From assembly GCA_031550095.1 (NCBI GenBank), contig JAVBOX010000064.1, forward strand, positions 1-29,997: a stretch of 29,997 nt of DNA, read 5' to 3'. The notes under the pieces were generated by a model. It was not told where the DNA came from and did no database searches. It was given only the letters and a program-made list of their open reading frames with translations. Positions 8,326 to 16,254 of this stretch are shown here, piece after piece (the stretch's first letter is position 1; each line of letters opens with the position of its first letter). The stretch is from Avichristensenella sp031550095. Lineage in GTDB: Bacteria; Bacillota; Clostridia; Christensenellales; Aristaeellaceae. The position numbers and the translations under genes were made by a program.

Positions 8326-9543
8326 TTACGCTTGCTTAAGCAGGTTTTTGATATCCTCCTGGGTAAAGCCGCCTTCCAGGCGGCCTTTCACCTCACCGCC
8401 GGTGAACAAAAGAACCGTGGGAACCTTCGTGATCTGGTAGGTTGCGGATGTTTTTTTGTTGCGGTAGGTATCCAGCTTGGCTACTTTTACGCCGGATATG
8501 CCCGCGACGGCGTTTTCAAGGGTGGCCAGGGCTGCGATGCTCTCCTCCACCTGAGGCGCCCAAAAAGCGAGCAGCACCGGTTCTTTCACATCCAGCACCT
8601 GGTGGCGGAAACTCTCCATTTCGTCCAGGTACTTTTCCGCCGCGACTGCGGCAATGGCGCCGTCGGCCGCGGCCGTGATGACTTGGCGGAGGTATTTTGT
8701 CCGGGCATCTCCCGCCGCGTATACGCCAGGGACATTGGTTTCCATCAGGTCGTTGGCAATAATATATCCCTGTGGATCCAATTCCACTTTGCCCTGGAGA
8801 AAGTCTGTCTTGGGAACCGTACCGACAAAGAAGAACACCCCGTTTACCTCTTTTTCGCGAAGCTTGCCTGTTTTGACGTTCTTCAGGACGATCTTTTCCA
8901 CCAGCTCATCCCCAACGATTTCATCGAGGACGGAGTTCCATTCCCATTTCATCTTGGGGTTCGCGAAAGCTTTTTCCGCGCTGGCCTTGTTGCAGTCCAA
9001 TGTGCCCTCGTCATGAATGACGATAACCGTCACTTCATTGGCAAAGCGGGTGAGGTACATGGCCTCCTCGATGGCCGCATCGCCGTTGCCGATGACCGCC
9101 ACATCCAGATCTTCGAAGAAGTCGGCGTCACAGGTGGCGCAATAGGAGACGCCCTTTCCACGGAGCTTGCCCTCGCCCTTTATGTTGAGGGTTCGAGGTT
9201 CCGCGCCGGGGGCCAAAATGATGCTTCGGGCTTCATAGATTTCCCCTGTCTTGGTGAAAACCTTTTTGACGGGACCGGTGAAATCCACATCCGTCACCGC
9301 GCCGCGGAGGATTTCTGTGCCAAAATGGGTGGCGTGCTCGGCGAATTGCTTCATAAGCCCGGGACCGGTGACCTCATGGAAGGAGCCCGGATAGTTTTCC
9401 ATCTCCATGGTGGTGGCGGCTTGCCCGCCCGGACGGCCTTTCTCCAGAATGGTGGTTTTCAGCCTGGCGCGGCTGCCGTAGATACCCGCCGCAAGCCCTC
9501 CAGGCCCGCCGCCGATGATGAGAATGTCATAGACCGTTGCCAT
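8326..9543 (-). CDS. trxB: Thioredoxin reductase with C-terminal Trx-like domain
   Basis: FAD-dependent reductase expected to reduce TrxA for the glycine reductase cycle. FAD loop GGGPGG (11-16), redox motif CATC (Cys135, Cys138), second nucleotide-binding loop GNGDAA (152-157) and the FAD-binding GDARTKYLRQV motif (279-289) are all present. At 405 aa it is about 90 residues longer than a normal TrxB (about 315): residues from about 318 on form a thioredoxin-like domain ending in KVPTVLLFTGGE. The position expected for CxxC reads FWAPQVEES, so that domain has no redox cysteines. The HRRxxxR NADPH-phosphate motif is also absent: after VTVIVIHD comes EGTLDCNK. Cofactor preference may thus not be NADPH (inference). 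GAGGAGG lies 6 nt before the ATG. Confidence 0.93.
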   Translation of the reverse strand: MATVYDILIIGGGPGGLAAGIYGSRARLKTTILEKGRPGGQAATTMEMENYPGSFHEVTGPGLMKQFAEHATHFGTEILRGAVTDVDFTGPVKKVFTKTGEIYEARSIILAPGAEPRTLNIKGEGKLRGKGVSYCATCDADFFEDLDVAVIGNGDAAIEEAMYLTRFANEVTVIVIHDEGTLDCNKASAEKAFANPKMKWEWNSVLDEIVGDELVEKIVLKNVKTGKLREKEVNGVFFFVGTVPKTDFLQGKVELDPQGYIIANDLMETNVPGVYAAGDARTKYLRQVITAAADGAIAAVAAEKYLDEMESFRHQVLDVKEPVLLAFWAPQVEESIAALATLENAVAGISGVKVAKLDTYRNKKTSATYQITKVPTVLLFTGGEVKGRLEGGFTQEDIKNLLKQA

Positions 9544-9567
9544 GATGTGCCTCCTCTTTTTCGTTGA

Positions 9568-9951
9568 CTATTCGTGGTATGCCGTTGGCAAAGCCTGCAT
9601 GGCCGAATGAACTAGATCCAGATCGATCACGGAGAAATCCTGAAGGATACGCGGGCTGTAGCGCCGTGTTTTCACTGGGAGCCTTTTAAAAACAGCCACG
9701 GCGTCCTCCATTGTTCTAAGTGAATCCGGGTCAACAGGGCCTCTTCTTGTGGAGAGCAATACGCTCCTGTATGGGTTTTCGTTCGGCTTAAGGCTTCCCG
9801 CCAAGGGGTGGCTGATAAGCGCCGCGCCAAGGTGTACGGCATCCCGGGCCGCAGTGAATACCTCGGCCACACCGCCCTTAACCCACTGGGCAGAAGCGCT
9901 GTACGCGCCGGATACGGCCGGATTATTGGTCAGGATCTTAAAATTAGCCAT
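9568..9951 (-). CDS. grdX: GrdX family protein
   Basis: First gene of the operon, 127 aa. GrdX proteins are small, conserved and found at the head of glycine/betaine/sarcosine reductase operons; their biochemical role is not established. The start ATG at 9951 (MANFKILTNNPAV) is chosen because the open frame further upstream runs back through the terminator and riboswitch, and AGAGG lies before this ATG. Conserved-looking stretches are ILTNNP near the N-terminus, the central ALISHPLAGSLKPNENPYRS and the C-terminal FSVIDLDLV. No membrane segment or cysteine pair is seen. It ends 24 bp before trxB. Confidence 0.9.
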   Translation of the reverse strand: MANFKILTNNPAVSGAYSASAQWVKGGVAEVFTAARDAVHLGAALISHPLAGSLKPNENPYRSVLLSTRRGPVDPDSLRTMEDAVAVFKRLPVKTRRYSPRILQDFSVIDLDLVHSAMQALPTAYHE

Positions 9952-9970
9952 CACACGCCTCTTCTGGCAA

Positions 9971-10017
9971 GTAAAAATTAAACAGGGATATGGCAATGAT
10001 CCATGCCATATCCCTGT
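9971..10017 (-). terminator. Intrinsic terminator controlled by the glycine riboswitch
   Basis: A perfect 14-bp stem (9982-9995 with 10004-10017, 8-nt loop) is followed on the minus strand by TTAATTTTT. It lies between the aptamer and the grdX start, so it must be read through to express the operon. A CCCTG stretch at 10033-10029, upstream in the RNA, can pair with the terminator arm CAGGG (10016-10012) as an antiterminator. Confidence 0.93.
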
Positions 10018-10043
10018 AACACGTGCGTCAGGGTGGGTCCAAC

Positions 10044-10132
10044 CCGTGCTATTGGGCCTGAGAGTTTCATATCTCGGCTGGCCTGCCGGACATTTGCCCC
10101 TTCGGCGTCTAATGAAATAGACTCTCACACGG
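10044..10132 (-). promoter_or_regulatory. Glycine riboswitch (single aptamer)
   Basis: The minus strand carries the hallmark aptamer segments GCCGAAGGGGCAAA (10106-10093) and ACTCTCAGGCC (10065-10055), with GAGAG at the 5' side. CCGTG (10132-10128) pairs with CACGG (10048-10044) to close P1. Only one aptamer is visible; the roughly 27 nt up to the terminator cannot hold a second. Its position upstream of glycine reductase argues for an ON switch in which glycine favours read-through. That direction is inferred from pathway logic. Confidence 0.92.
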
Positions 10133-10185
10133 TTTTCAATCCCAAGTATGACGGCGCACAAATTGACCGCACCTTTTCTGTTAAA

Positions 10186-10214
10186 ACCATAACACATCGG
10201 GCGTCTTTTGTAAA
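10186..10214 (-). promoter_or_regulatory. Promoter of the grd operon
   Basis: On the minus strand TTTACA (10214-10209) and TATGGT (10191-10186) are separated by 17 bp. This would start the RNA near 10180, just upstream of the riboswitch aptamer. Confidence 0.6.
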
Positions 10215-10250
10215 TAGCTTTCGCAAAGAATCCCCCATCGGCAAAATATC

Positions 10251-10278
10251 TTGATTATTTTCTGCCAGCGGTTACAAT
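10251..10278 (+). promoter_or_regulatory. Promoter of selA-selB-tRNA-Sec
   Basis: TTGATT (10251-10256) and TACAAT (10273-10278) are separated by 16 bp, 37 bp ahead of the selA ATG. Its -35 box is about 37 bp from that of the divergent grd promoter. Confidence 0.65.
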
Positions 10279-10314
10279 AAAAGAGAATCATTTGCAAGGA
10301 TGTGAGCATTTAAC

Positions 10315-11706
10315 ATGCAAAATGAGCTGTTTAGAAAAATACCGAAAGTGGATGAGCTGTTGGCCCAAGACGGGCTTGTTCTGGCCGGGGAGGAATGGGG
10401 ACGGGCTTGTGTGCTGACCGCCGCCCGGAGGGTTTTGGATGCGCTTCGGGAGTCGATTTTTTCCGGAGAAACCCAATCCGTTCCGGGCATTGAGGTGGTC
10501 ACGGGGCTTGTCCTGGAAGAAGCGCGGCGATCCCGGATTCCTTCCCTTCGCCGGGTGATCAACGCCACCGGAATACTGCTGCATACGAACCTTGGTCGGG
10601 CGCCGTTGGCGGAGAGGGCGGTTCAGAGCGCGGCGGAGGTCGCCAGAGGCTATTCCACCCTTGAATACAACACAAAGGCGGGGGAGCGCGGAAGCCGCCA
10701 CGACCATGTGGCAAAGCTCCTTTGCGCACTTACCGGCGCGGAGGACGCCATGGTGGTGAACAATAACGCCGCCGCTGTGCTCCTCATGCTTGCCGCCCTT
10801 GCCAAAGGCGCGGAGGTCGTCGTCTCCCGGGGTGAATTGGTTGAAATTGGCGGCTCTTTCCGGATTCCTGATATCATGGCCTTGTCCGGGGCAATCCTGC
10901 GGGAAGTGGGCACCACCAACCGCACCCATCCTTCCGACTATGAGTCCGCCATTGGCCAGGAGACAGGTGCGCTCCTGAAAGCCCATAGCAGCAATTACAG
11001 GATCATCGGGTTTACCCGGGACGTGAGCCTCGAGGAGATGGTGGCCATCGGCAAAGAGAGGGGCATTCCCGTGCTGTATGACCTGGGCGGAGGATATCTG
11101 CTGCCCATGGAAGGGATGCTGGCGCCAGATGAGCCGTGCGTTGCGGACTACGTGAAGATGGGGGTTGATATCCTCTGTTTCAGTGGCGATAAGCTTCTGG
11201 GAGGTCCCCAGGCGGGCATCCTGCTGGGGGGGGCGAAATACATTGGCAGGCTCAAGAAGCATCCCCTGGCCCGGGCGCTTCGGGTGGATAAAATGACCCT
11301 GGCGGCGCTGGAAGCGACCCTTTCGCTGTACTGGGATCCAAAGTGCGCCCAAAAGGAAATTCCGGTTCTACGCATGCTGAGGGACCCCTTAGATTCCCTT
11401 TGGGCAAAGGCGGAACGGCTCGCGGCCATGCTGGATTTTTCCAAATGGGCACCAACGGTTGTGGAGGAGAAGGGCCAGATTGGCGGGGGTACGGCGCCTG
11501 CCCTAGACTTGCGGTCGGCGGCGGTGGCGATCGCCCCGAAAGCCCATGGAGTGGATTGGCTGGAGAGCATCCTCAGGGGGCATGAGCCTCCTATCATCGG
11601 CCGCATTGCCAAGGACCGGCTGCTGCTGGATGTGCGGACCCTGGACGAATCATGCTTCCGGGAAATCGCGGCATGCCTGAATGGGATTGAGGAGGCAAAG
11701 GCATGA
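10315..11706 (+). CDS. selA: L-seryl-tRNA(Sec) selenium transferase SelA
   Basis: PLP-dependent enzyme that converts Ser-tRNA-Sec to Sec-tRNA-Sec using selenophosphate; it works as a large ring-shaped oligomer in the cytoplasm. At 463 aa it is family length. Visible marks: NATGILLHTNLGRAPL (83-98) at the start of the catalytic domain, NNNAAAV (149-155), and the PLP lysine in CFSGDKLLGGPQAG (Lys293). The N-terminal domain begins MQNELFRKIPKVDELL. The start ATG at 10315 lies after GGATGTG. Its stop overlaps selB by 4 nt (ATGA), indicating translational coupling in a selA-selB-selC operon. Confidence 0.97.
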   Translation: MQNELFRKIPKVDELLAQDGLVLAGEEWGRACVLTAARRVLDALRESIFSGETQSVPGIEVVTGLVLEEARRSRIPSLRRVINATGILLHTNLGRAPLAERAVQSAAEVARGYSTLEYNTKAGERGSRHDHVAKLLCALTGAEDAMVVNNNAAAVLLMLAALAKGAEVVVSRGELVEIGGSFRIPDIMALSGAILREVGTTNRTHPSDYESAIGQETGALLKAHSSNYRIIGFTRDVSLEEMVAIGKERGIPVLYDLGGGYLLPMEGMLAPDEPCVADYVKMGVDILCFSGDKLLGGPQAGILLGGAKYIGRLKKHPLARALRVDKMTLAALEATLSLYWDPKCAQKEIPVLRMLRDPLDSLWAKAERLAAMLDFSKWAPTVVEEKGQIGGGTAPALDLRSAAVAIAPKAHGVDWLESILRGHEPPIIGRIAKDRLLLDVRTLDESCFREIAACLNGIEEAKA

Positions 11707-13607
11707 AAAATACGATCATCGGCACGGCGGGGCATGTGGATCATGGCAAAACGCTTCTGATCAAGGCCCTGACCGGCATGGATACGGACCGCCTGAAGGA
11801 AGAAAAAAAGCGGGGAATCACCATCGATCTTGGTTTCGCGTGGCTGGACATGCCCGATGGGGAGCGTGTTGGCATTGTGGATGTGCCCGGGCATGAGCGG
11901 TTTGTCAAGAACATGCTTTCGGGAGCAGGGGGCATCAATCTGGCGCTCCTTGTCGTGGCGGCGGATGACGGCGTCATGCCGCAGACCCGGGAGCACCTGG
12001 ACATTCTCTCCTTGCTGGACATTCAGGACGGCATCATCGTCATCACCAAGGCGGATCTGGTGGAGGAGGACTGGATCGAGATCGTCAAGGAGGACATCGC
12101 AAAGGCGGTTCAGGACACCTTTTTGCGGCGTGCGCCTATGATCGCTGTCTCCTCCTACACGGGGCAGGGGATCGAATCCCTTCGGGCCATGATCTTCGAA
12201 AAGGTGCAGGCGGCGGCCAATCATAACCTTTCCCAGCCTTTCCGCGTGCCCGTGGACCGGGTGTTCTCCGTGGAAGGATTTGGCACCGTCATCACGGGAA
12301 CACTCATTGAGGGTTCCCTTTCAGAAGGGGATGAGGTGGAAATCTATCCCTCGGGCCTGCGCCGGAACATCCGCAATCTGCAGGTGCACTCCCGGGATGT
12401 GGAGACCGCTTGGGCCGGGCAACGGGTGGCGGTGAATCTTTCCGGCACCAAGCGGGACGAGGTGGCGCGGGGGGATACCCTCGCCGTGCCGGGATCCATG
12501 CGGAATACGCTGATGCTGGATGTGAAGATCCGCGCTCTTTCGGATTGCAGGCGCACCTTGCGGAATGGCTCCCGGATGCACTTTTATCATGGGGCCAGGG
12601 AGGAGCTTTGCAAGCTGGTGCTCCTGGGCATGGATGCCCTGGAACCCGGCGAAGAGACCTACGCCCAGCTTCGGTTCACGGAGGAAATCGCCGTCAAGAA
12701 GGGCGACCGGTTCATCTTGAGGTTTTACTCTCCCATTGAGACGGTGGGAGGCGGCATTGTGCTGGACGCGTCCCCTAAGAAGCACCGCAGGAACGATGAG
12801 CGGGTCCGGGAGGCTTTGAGCGTGCGGGAGTTCGGCTCCGCCTCGGAAAATCTCCTGCAGGCCATTCTGGATGCCTCCCCAAAGTTCACACAGTTGGCCG
12901 AGGTTCAAAAGTTTTTGGCCATGGATGGGGAAACCTTTCGGGACCAGCTGGAAGCCCTCATTGCCGATGGCAGCGTGATCCGCCTTTCCGCCAAAACGGC
13001 CATTGCGTCTGATTTCAAGGAAACCATGGGGCGCCGCCTTTCCAAGATTCTTCGGGATTATCATGCCGCTAATCCGCTGCAGGCGGGGATGCGGCGGGAT
13101 GAGCTTCGCGGGCGCCTCATGCCTGGCCGTGAGATTTCCCTGGCGGATAAGATGCTTGCCCTCTATGAGCAGGACGGGCTTATCACCGCGAGCGGCTTAA
13201 AAATCGCACTAAAAGGCTTTACCATTCGGTACAGTGAAAGCGACAGGCGGCTTCTTAATGCTATGGAGGCCCAGTTTGCGGCGGCTGAGTTCACGCCGCC
13301 GTCGCCGGAGGAACTGATCGCCATGTTTCCCAAGGAAAAAGCGGCCGCAAAGCGGGTTTTGGATGCCATGCTGGATACCGGCGCACTGACGATGGTTGCC
13401 CCCCAGATGGTTTTCCGCTGCGACACCGTGGATAGAGCATGGAGGATGGTGGAAACCTTTGCCCGGGAGAATGGCCAGATCACCCTTGCCCAGTTTCGGG
13501 ACATGATCGGCGCGTCACGAAAATATGCCCTGCCGCTCCTTGAGCACTTTGACCGGCTTGGCTGGACGCGAATGGATGGCGACGCCCGCGTGCTTGCAAA
13601 AAAATAA
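11703..13607 (+). CDS. selB: Selenocysteine-specific elongation factor SelB
   Basis: GTPase that carries Sec-tRNA-Sec to ribosomes paused at UGA codons next to a SECIS hairpin. The 634-aa protein has an EF-Tu-like N-terminus with G1 GHVDHGKT (10-17), G3 DVPGHE (60-65) and G4 TKAD (115-118), followed by two beta-barrel domains (a VFSVEGFGTVITGTL segment starts domain II). From about residue 370 there is a long C-terminal winged-helix region that binds the mRNA hairpin. The last 130 residues look like tandem winged helices (RDELRGRLMPGREISLADKM; ITLAQFRDMIGASRKYALPL). tRNA-Sec begins 27 bp after its stop. Confidence 0.97.
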   Translation: MKNTIIGTAGHVDHGKTLLIKALTGMDTDRLKEEKKRGITIDLGFAWLDMPDGERVGIVDVPGHERFVKNMLSGAGGINLALLVVAADDGVMPQTREHLDILSLLDIQDGIIVITKADLVEEDWIEIVKEDIAKAVQDTFLRRAPMIAVSSYTGQGIESLRAMIFEKVQAAANHNLSQPFRVPVDRVFSVEGFGTVITGTLIEGSLSEGDEVEIYPSGLRRNIRNLQVHSRDVETAWAGQRVAVNLSGTKRDEVARGDTLAVPGSMRNTLMLDVKIRALSDCRRTLRNGSRMHFYHGAREELCKLVLLGMDALEPGEETYAQLRFTEEIAVKKGDRFILRFYSPIETVGGGIVLDASPKKHRRNDERVREALSVREFGSASENLLQAILDASPKFTQLAEVQKFLAMDGETFRDQLEALIADGSVIRLSAKTAIASDFKETMGRRLSKILRDYHAANPLQAGMRRDELRGRLMPGREISLADKMLALYEQDGLITASGLKIALKGFTIRYSESDRRLLNAMEAQFAAAEFTPPSPEELIAMFPKEKAAAKRVLDAMLDTGALTMVAPQMVFRCDTVDRAWRMVETFARENGQITLAQFRDMIGASRKYALPLLEHFDRLGWTRMDGDARVLAKK

Positions 13608-13634
13608 ACCATGTGGTAGTATTAAAGCCTTCTT

Positions 13635-13731
13635 GGGAGTAGATGGGTAACTGGTGTGCCCTCTGGTCTTCAAAACCAGTATAAGCACTTAATCCTGCTT
13701 GGGTGGGTTCGATTCCCACATGCTCCCGCCA
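13635..13731 (+). tRNA. selC: tRNA-Sec (anticodon UCA)
   Basis: A 97-nt tRNA with encoded CCA. The anticodon stem CTGGT/ACCAG (13663-13667 and 13675-13679) closes the loop CTTCAAA with TCA at 13670-13672, reading UGA. There is a long variable arm with stem AAGCA/TGCTT, a T arm GTGGG-TTCGATT-CCCAC, and an extended acceptor region GGGAGTAG against ATGCTCCC in which the eighth pair is a G-A mismatch. The discriminator is G. It lies in the same operon as selA and selB. Confidence 0.95.
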
Positions 13732-13738
13732 AATCGAA

Positions 13739-13773
13739 AAAAGCGCCTTTCGCTGTGAGCGGAGGACGCTTTT
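13739..13773. terminator. Bidirectional terminator between tRNA-Sec and selD
   Basis: AAAAGCG (13739-13745) pairs with CGCTTTT (13767-13773) around an inner CCTTTCGCT/AGCGGAGG stem. T runs on both strands let it end both the selAB-tRNA transcript (plus) and the selD transcript (minus). Confidence 0.85.
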
Positions 13774-13793
13774 CTGCTTGGCTGTTCAATTGA

Positions 13794-14828
13794 TTATGTC
13801 AGAATCCGAACGGATGCTTCACCTCTGCCAAGAACTCTGCCTATCGCGGTTGCTTGAGGACAGACCGCCTGAAGCCTTTTCGTCAGCGAATCCGCGTCCT
13901 TTTCCGCTATGGCCAAAAGCAGCCCGCCGGAGGTCTGGGGATCGAAACATATGTCCCGCAGCGCCTGGGCGACATTCTTGGAAAAGAATGCGCGGGTTCC
14001 GATGAAGTCCATGTTCTGATAGGCTCCGCCGGGGATCATACCCATCTCAGCCATTTCCAGGGTGTGGGGAAGAAGTGGCAGTGCGCTTGCGAAAAGTTCG
14101 ATGGTTTTTCCGCTGGCCTCCGCCATTTCACAGGCGTGGCCGACAAGGCCAAAACCGGTGATGTCCGTACAAGCGTGGATTTCCGCGCCGCTGGCCGCGC
14201 CTTGGGCGTATTTGTTGAGGGCTGTCATGGCCTCAATGGTGGGCGCGAACTGTTCTTCCGTCAAGACATCCGCCTTGGCGGCGGTGTTATTGATGTCGCT
14301 GCCCAAAGGTTTTGTCAGAAGCAATATATCCCCTTCTCGGGCCTTCGCGTTGGACCAGATGGCGTCGGGATGGGCAAATCCGCTGACGCAAAGCCCATAC
14401 TTGGGCTCGTCATCCCGGATGGAGTGGCCCCCCGCGATGATGGCGCCTGCCTCTTTCACCTTGTCGGCGCCACCCCGCAGGATGTCCTCCATGATGGCTT
14501 GATCCAGGCAAGCTGGGAAGCACAGAAGGTTGAGCGCAAGGGTTGGGCTGGCCCCCATGGCATAGATATCCGACAACGCGTTTGCCGCGGCGATCTGTCC
14601 AAATGTGAATGGATCGTCCACCATAGGCGGGAAAAAATCAACCGTCTGGATAACGGCAAGATCATCCCGTAGCTTGTAGACGCACGCGTCATCGCTGGTG
14701 TCAAAACCCACGATAAGCCGCTCATCGTTAAATTTTGGCAGCTTGCCGACGATTTCTGATAGGACGCCCGGTCCTAATTTAGCCGCTCAACCAGCGCTTT
14801 TGGTCATCTGCGTCAGCCGTACCTTCAT
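13794..14828 (-). CDS. selD: Selenide, water dikinase SelD, itself a selenoprotein (UGA = Sec14)
   Basis: Makes selenophosphate from selenide and ATP, the selenium donor for SelA. A frame taken from the first ATG after the UGA would begin MGFDTSDDACVYKL and miss the catalytic N-terminus. Reading upstream on the minus strand, ATG at 14828 with GGAGGTG 6 nt before it gives MKVRLTQMTKSAG, then TGA at 14789-14787, then AAKLGPGVLSEIVGKLPKF, joining the known frame without a break. The UGA sits exactly where SelD proteins carry the catalytic Cys/Sec (Sec14 here), followed by the conserved Lys. Later conserved pieces: DFFPPMVDDPFTFGQIAAANALSD, GGHSIRD, DITGFGLVGHACEMA and FDPQTSGGLL. Full length is 344 aa, as expected. 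A 6-bp hairpin starts 10 nt after the UGA. Confidence 0.96.
14760..14776 (-). promoter_or_regulatory. Candidate SECIS hairpin of selD
   Basis: On the minus strand TAGGAC-CGGGC-GTCCTA forms a perfect 6-bp stem with a 5-nt loop, starting 10 nt after the selD UGA. Placement resembles the grdB hairpin and typical bacterial SECIS elements. Confidence 0.65.
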
Positions 14829-14855
14829 GATGGGCACCTCCCTTCGGGCGTTTTG

Positions 14856-14886
14856 CGTTTCGATAAGAAACGTAGTAATATATTAT
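14856..14886 (+). promoter_or_regulatory. LysR-type operator and lysR promoter
   Basis: An inverted repeat CGTTTC-GATAA-GAAACG (14856-14872) contains a T-N11-A arrangement typical of LysR boxes. It overlaps a possible plus-strand -35 TTTCGA (14858-14863), 17 bp from TATTAT (14881-14886), and lies where selD transcription should begin. The LysR protein could therefore control both itself and selD. Confidence 0.5.
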
Positions 14887-14910
14887 ACAGAACCGGCCAA
14901 TAAAAAACAA
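14882..14910 (-). promoter_or_regulatory. Promoter of selD
   Basis: On the minus strand TTGTTT (14910-14905) and TATAAT (14887-14882) are separated by exactly 17 bp, about 54 bp upstream of the selD ATG. Confidence 0.65.
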
Positions 14911-14925
14911 GCGCGGGAGGGCAAC

Positions 14926-15828
14926 GTGGATTTTAAGCAGTTGGAGGCCTTTGTTCAGGTCGCGCGGTTTGGAAGTTTCTCCCGGGCGGCCGAGCATCTT
15001 TTTTTGACACAGCCCACCATCAGCGCACAGATCAAGACACTGGAGGACGAGCTGGGCATTTGCCTGATGATGCGCGCGGCGAAGGGGGTGTGCCTTACCG
15101 AGAAGGGCACCTCCCTGTATGGCTACGCCATGGAGCTGCTTTCTCTCCGGGATCATGCCATTGCCGCCTGTTCCGGCCTTGATGGTGCCGCGCTTTCCGG
15201 GACAGTTGCTGTGGCAGCGTCCACCGTGCCTTGCCAGCATGTCCTGCCCCAGGTGACGGCTGCTTTTCGGGAAAAGCATCCCGCCGTGGTTTTTGCCTTG
15301 ACATGCAGGGACAGCGCGGGGGTTGTGGAGGAAGTTTTAGCGGGGAAAGCCGAAATTGGCCTGACGGGCACCGTGTTGAAGGATGCAAAGCTCAACTATC
15401 ACGGGCTCGTCGAGGACGAGCTGGTGGTCGCCGCGCCACAGGGATGCCCGTGGGATGCGATGCGTGGGGAGACGCTTCACTCCGAGGATCTTTTGAAGAT
15501 CCCTTTCATCATCCGGGAACCCGGTTCTGGCACGCGTCGGGAGTTGGAAGCCTACCTGGAAAAAAGAAGGATTTCCCCCAATTCTTTGCAAACCGTCGCC
15601 CAGATGGATAATCCGGACGCGATTAAAAACGCCGTTGCCCAAGGGCTTGGCATCGCGGTTCTCTCGAAACTCTCCTGCGCTGAGGATGTGCGGCTTGGCA
15701 AGCTCAAGGTTTTCCGCCTGGAAGGGGAGCGCATGATGCGCAGGCTTTATTTGGTTCGGCATACCCGGCGAATGCTAAGCCGGATAGCGGAGGCGTTCTA
15801 TCGCTTTGTCGTGGAAGACGTCAATTGA
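14926..15828 (+). CDS. LysR-family regulator linked to selenium genes
   Basis: Transcription regulator of 300 aa. An N-terminal winged helix-turn-helix (VDFKQLEAFVQVARFGSFSR, then LTQPTISAQIKTLEDELG) covers residues 1-60, a linker helix follows, and a periplasmic-binding-like effector domain of the CysB/CysL type runs from about 90 to 295. Start GTG at 14926 is supported by GGGAGG 5 nt upstream; the open frame further upstream runs backwards through the selD promoter. It is divergent from selD, and LysR genes next to selD form a recognised group annotated as selenium-metabolism-associated. The effector (for example a selenium or sulfur compound) is unknown. Confidence 0.9.
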   Translation: MDFKQLEAFVQVARFGSFSRAAEHLFLTQPTISAQIKTLEDELGICLMMRAAKGVCLTEKGTSLYGYAMELLSLRDHAIAACSGLDGAALSGTVAVAASTVPCQHVLPQVTAAFREKHPAVVFALTCRDSAGVVEEVLAGKAEIGLTGTVLKDAKLNYHGLVEDELVVAAPQGCPWDAMRGETLHSEDLLKIPFIIREPGSGTRRELEAYLEKRRISPNSLQTVAQMDNPDAIKNAVAQGLGIAVLSKLSCAEDVRLGKLKVFRLEGERMMRRLYLVRHTRRMLSRIAEAFYRFVVEDVN

Positions 15829-16100
15829 TTTCAGACAACAAATTAGCTTCACTAACTGCCGGTGTGACATTTTTTCTTCTCATTTTTGTCAAATACTAGA
15901 AGTAGGCGGCTCGGCTGTATACCGCGTTTCCATGGATTTCGACAGGTTGGCAGCTTTCCCTTGGATGCCCAAATTCTTAGTACATTCATCAAAATCGACA
16001 AAAATTCAGCCCTACTGACAATTTTTGAAAGACTGCTTGCATAACCATTTCATCGATGCATGATTCCGGCGTCTATTATGCAAATTGACGTCTAGCCGTG
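15829..16100. other. Intergenic region, no gene seen
   Basis: This AT-richer stretch between lysR and the peptidase operon holds no supported gene. It contains AAAATT/AATTTT inverted arms near 15997-16026, but no clear terminator for lysR was found. Confidence 0.4.
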
Positions 16101-16129
16101 TTGACTTCCCCCATGCAAAGTGCTAGTAT
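16101..16129 (+). promoter_or_regulatory. Promoter of the C69 peptidase operon
   Basis: TTGACT (16101-16106) and TAGTAT (16124-16129) are separated by 17 bp. The implied leader to the ATG at 16255 is about 120 nt. It includes the inverted repeat GTGAAT-TT-ATTCAC (16151-16164), a possible operator just downstream of the start site, and a second -10-like TATAAT near 16190. Confidence 0.65.
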
Positions 16130-16254
16130 ATTTTCACTAGATATAGCACAGTGAATTTATTCACGCGCAATTAGGGGGGATCTGTTAGGTATAATGCTGG
16201 TTGTTTTACTTTCTTTGTAGTGCTTTTTTCACAAAAAATTAGGAGGACAATCCA

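Noticed and set aside
8131..9567. Plus-strand open frame (478 codons) over trxA/trxB
   Set aside because: Antisense shadow of trxB; composition and lack of motifs argue against a gene.
10018..10043. Second glycine aptamer between P1 and the terminator
   Set aside because: Only about 26 nt are available and no GAAGGGGC- or CTCAGG-like segment occurs, so the switch is called single-aptamer.
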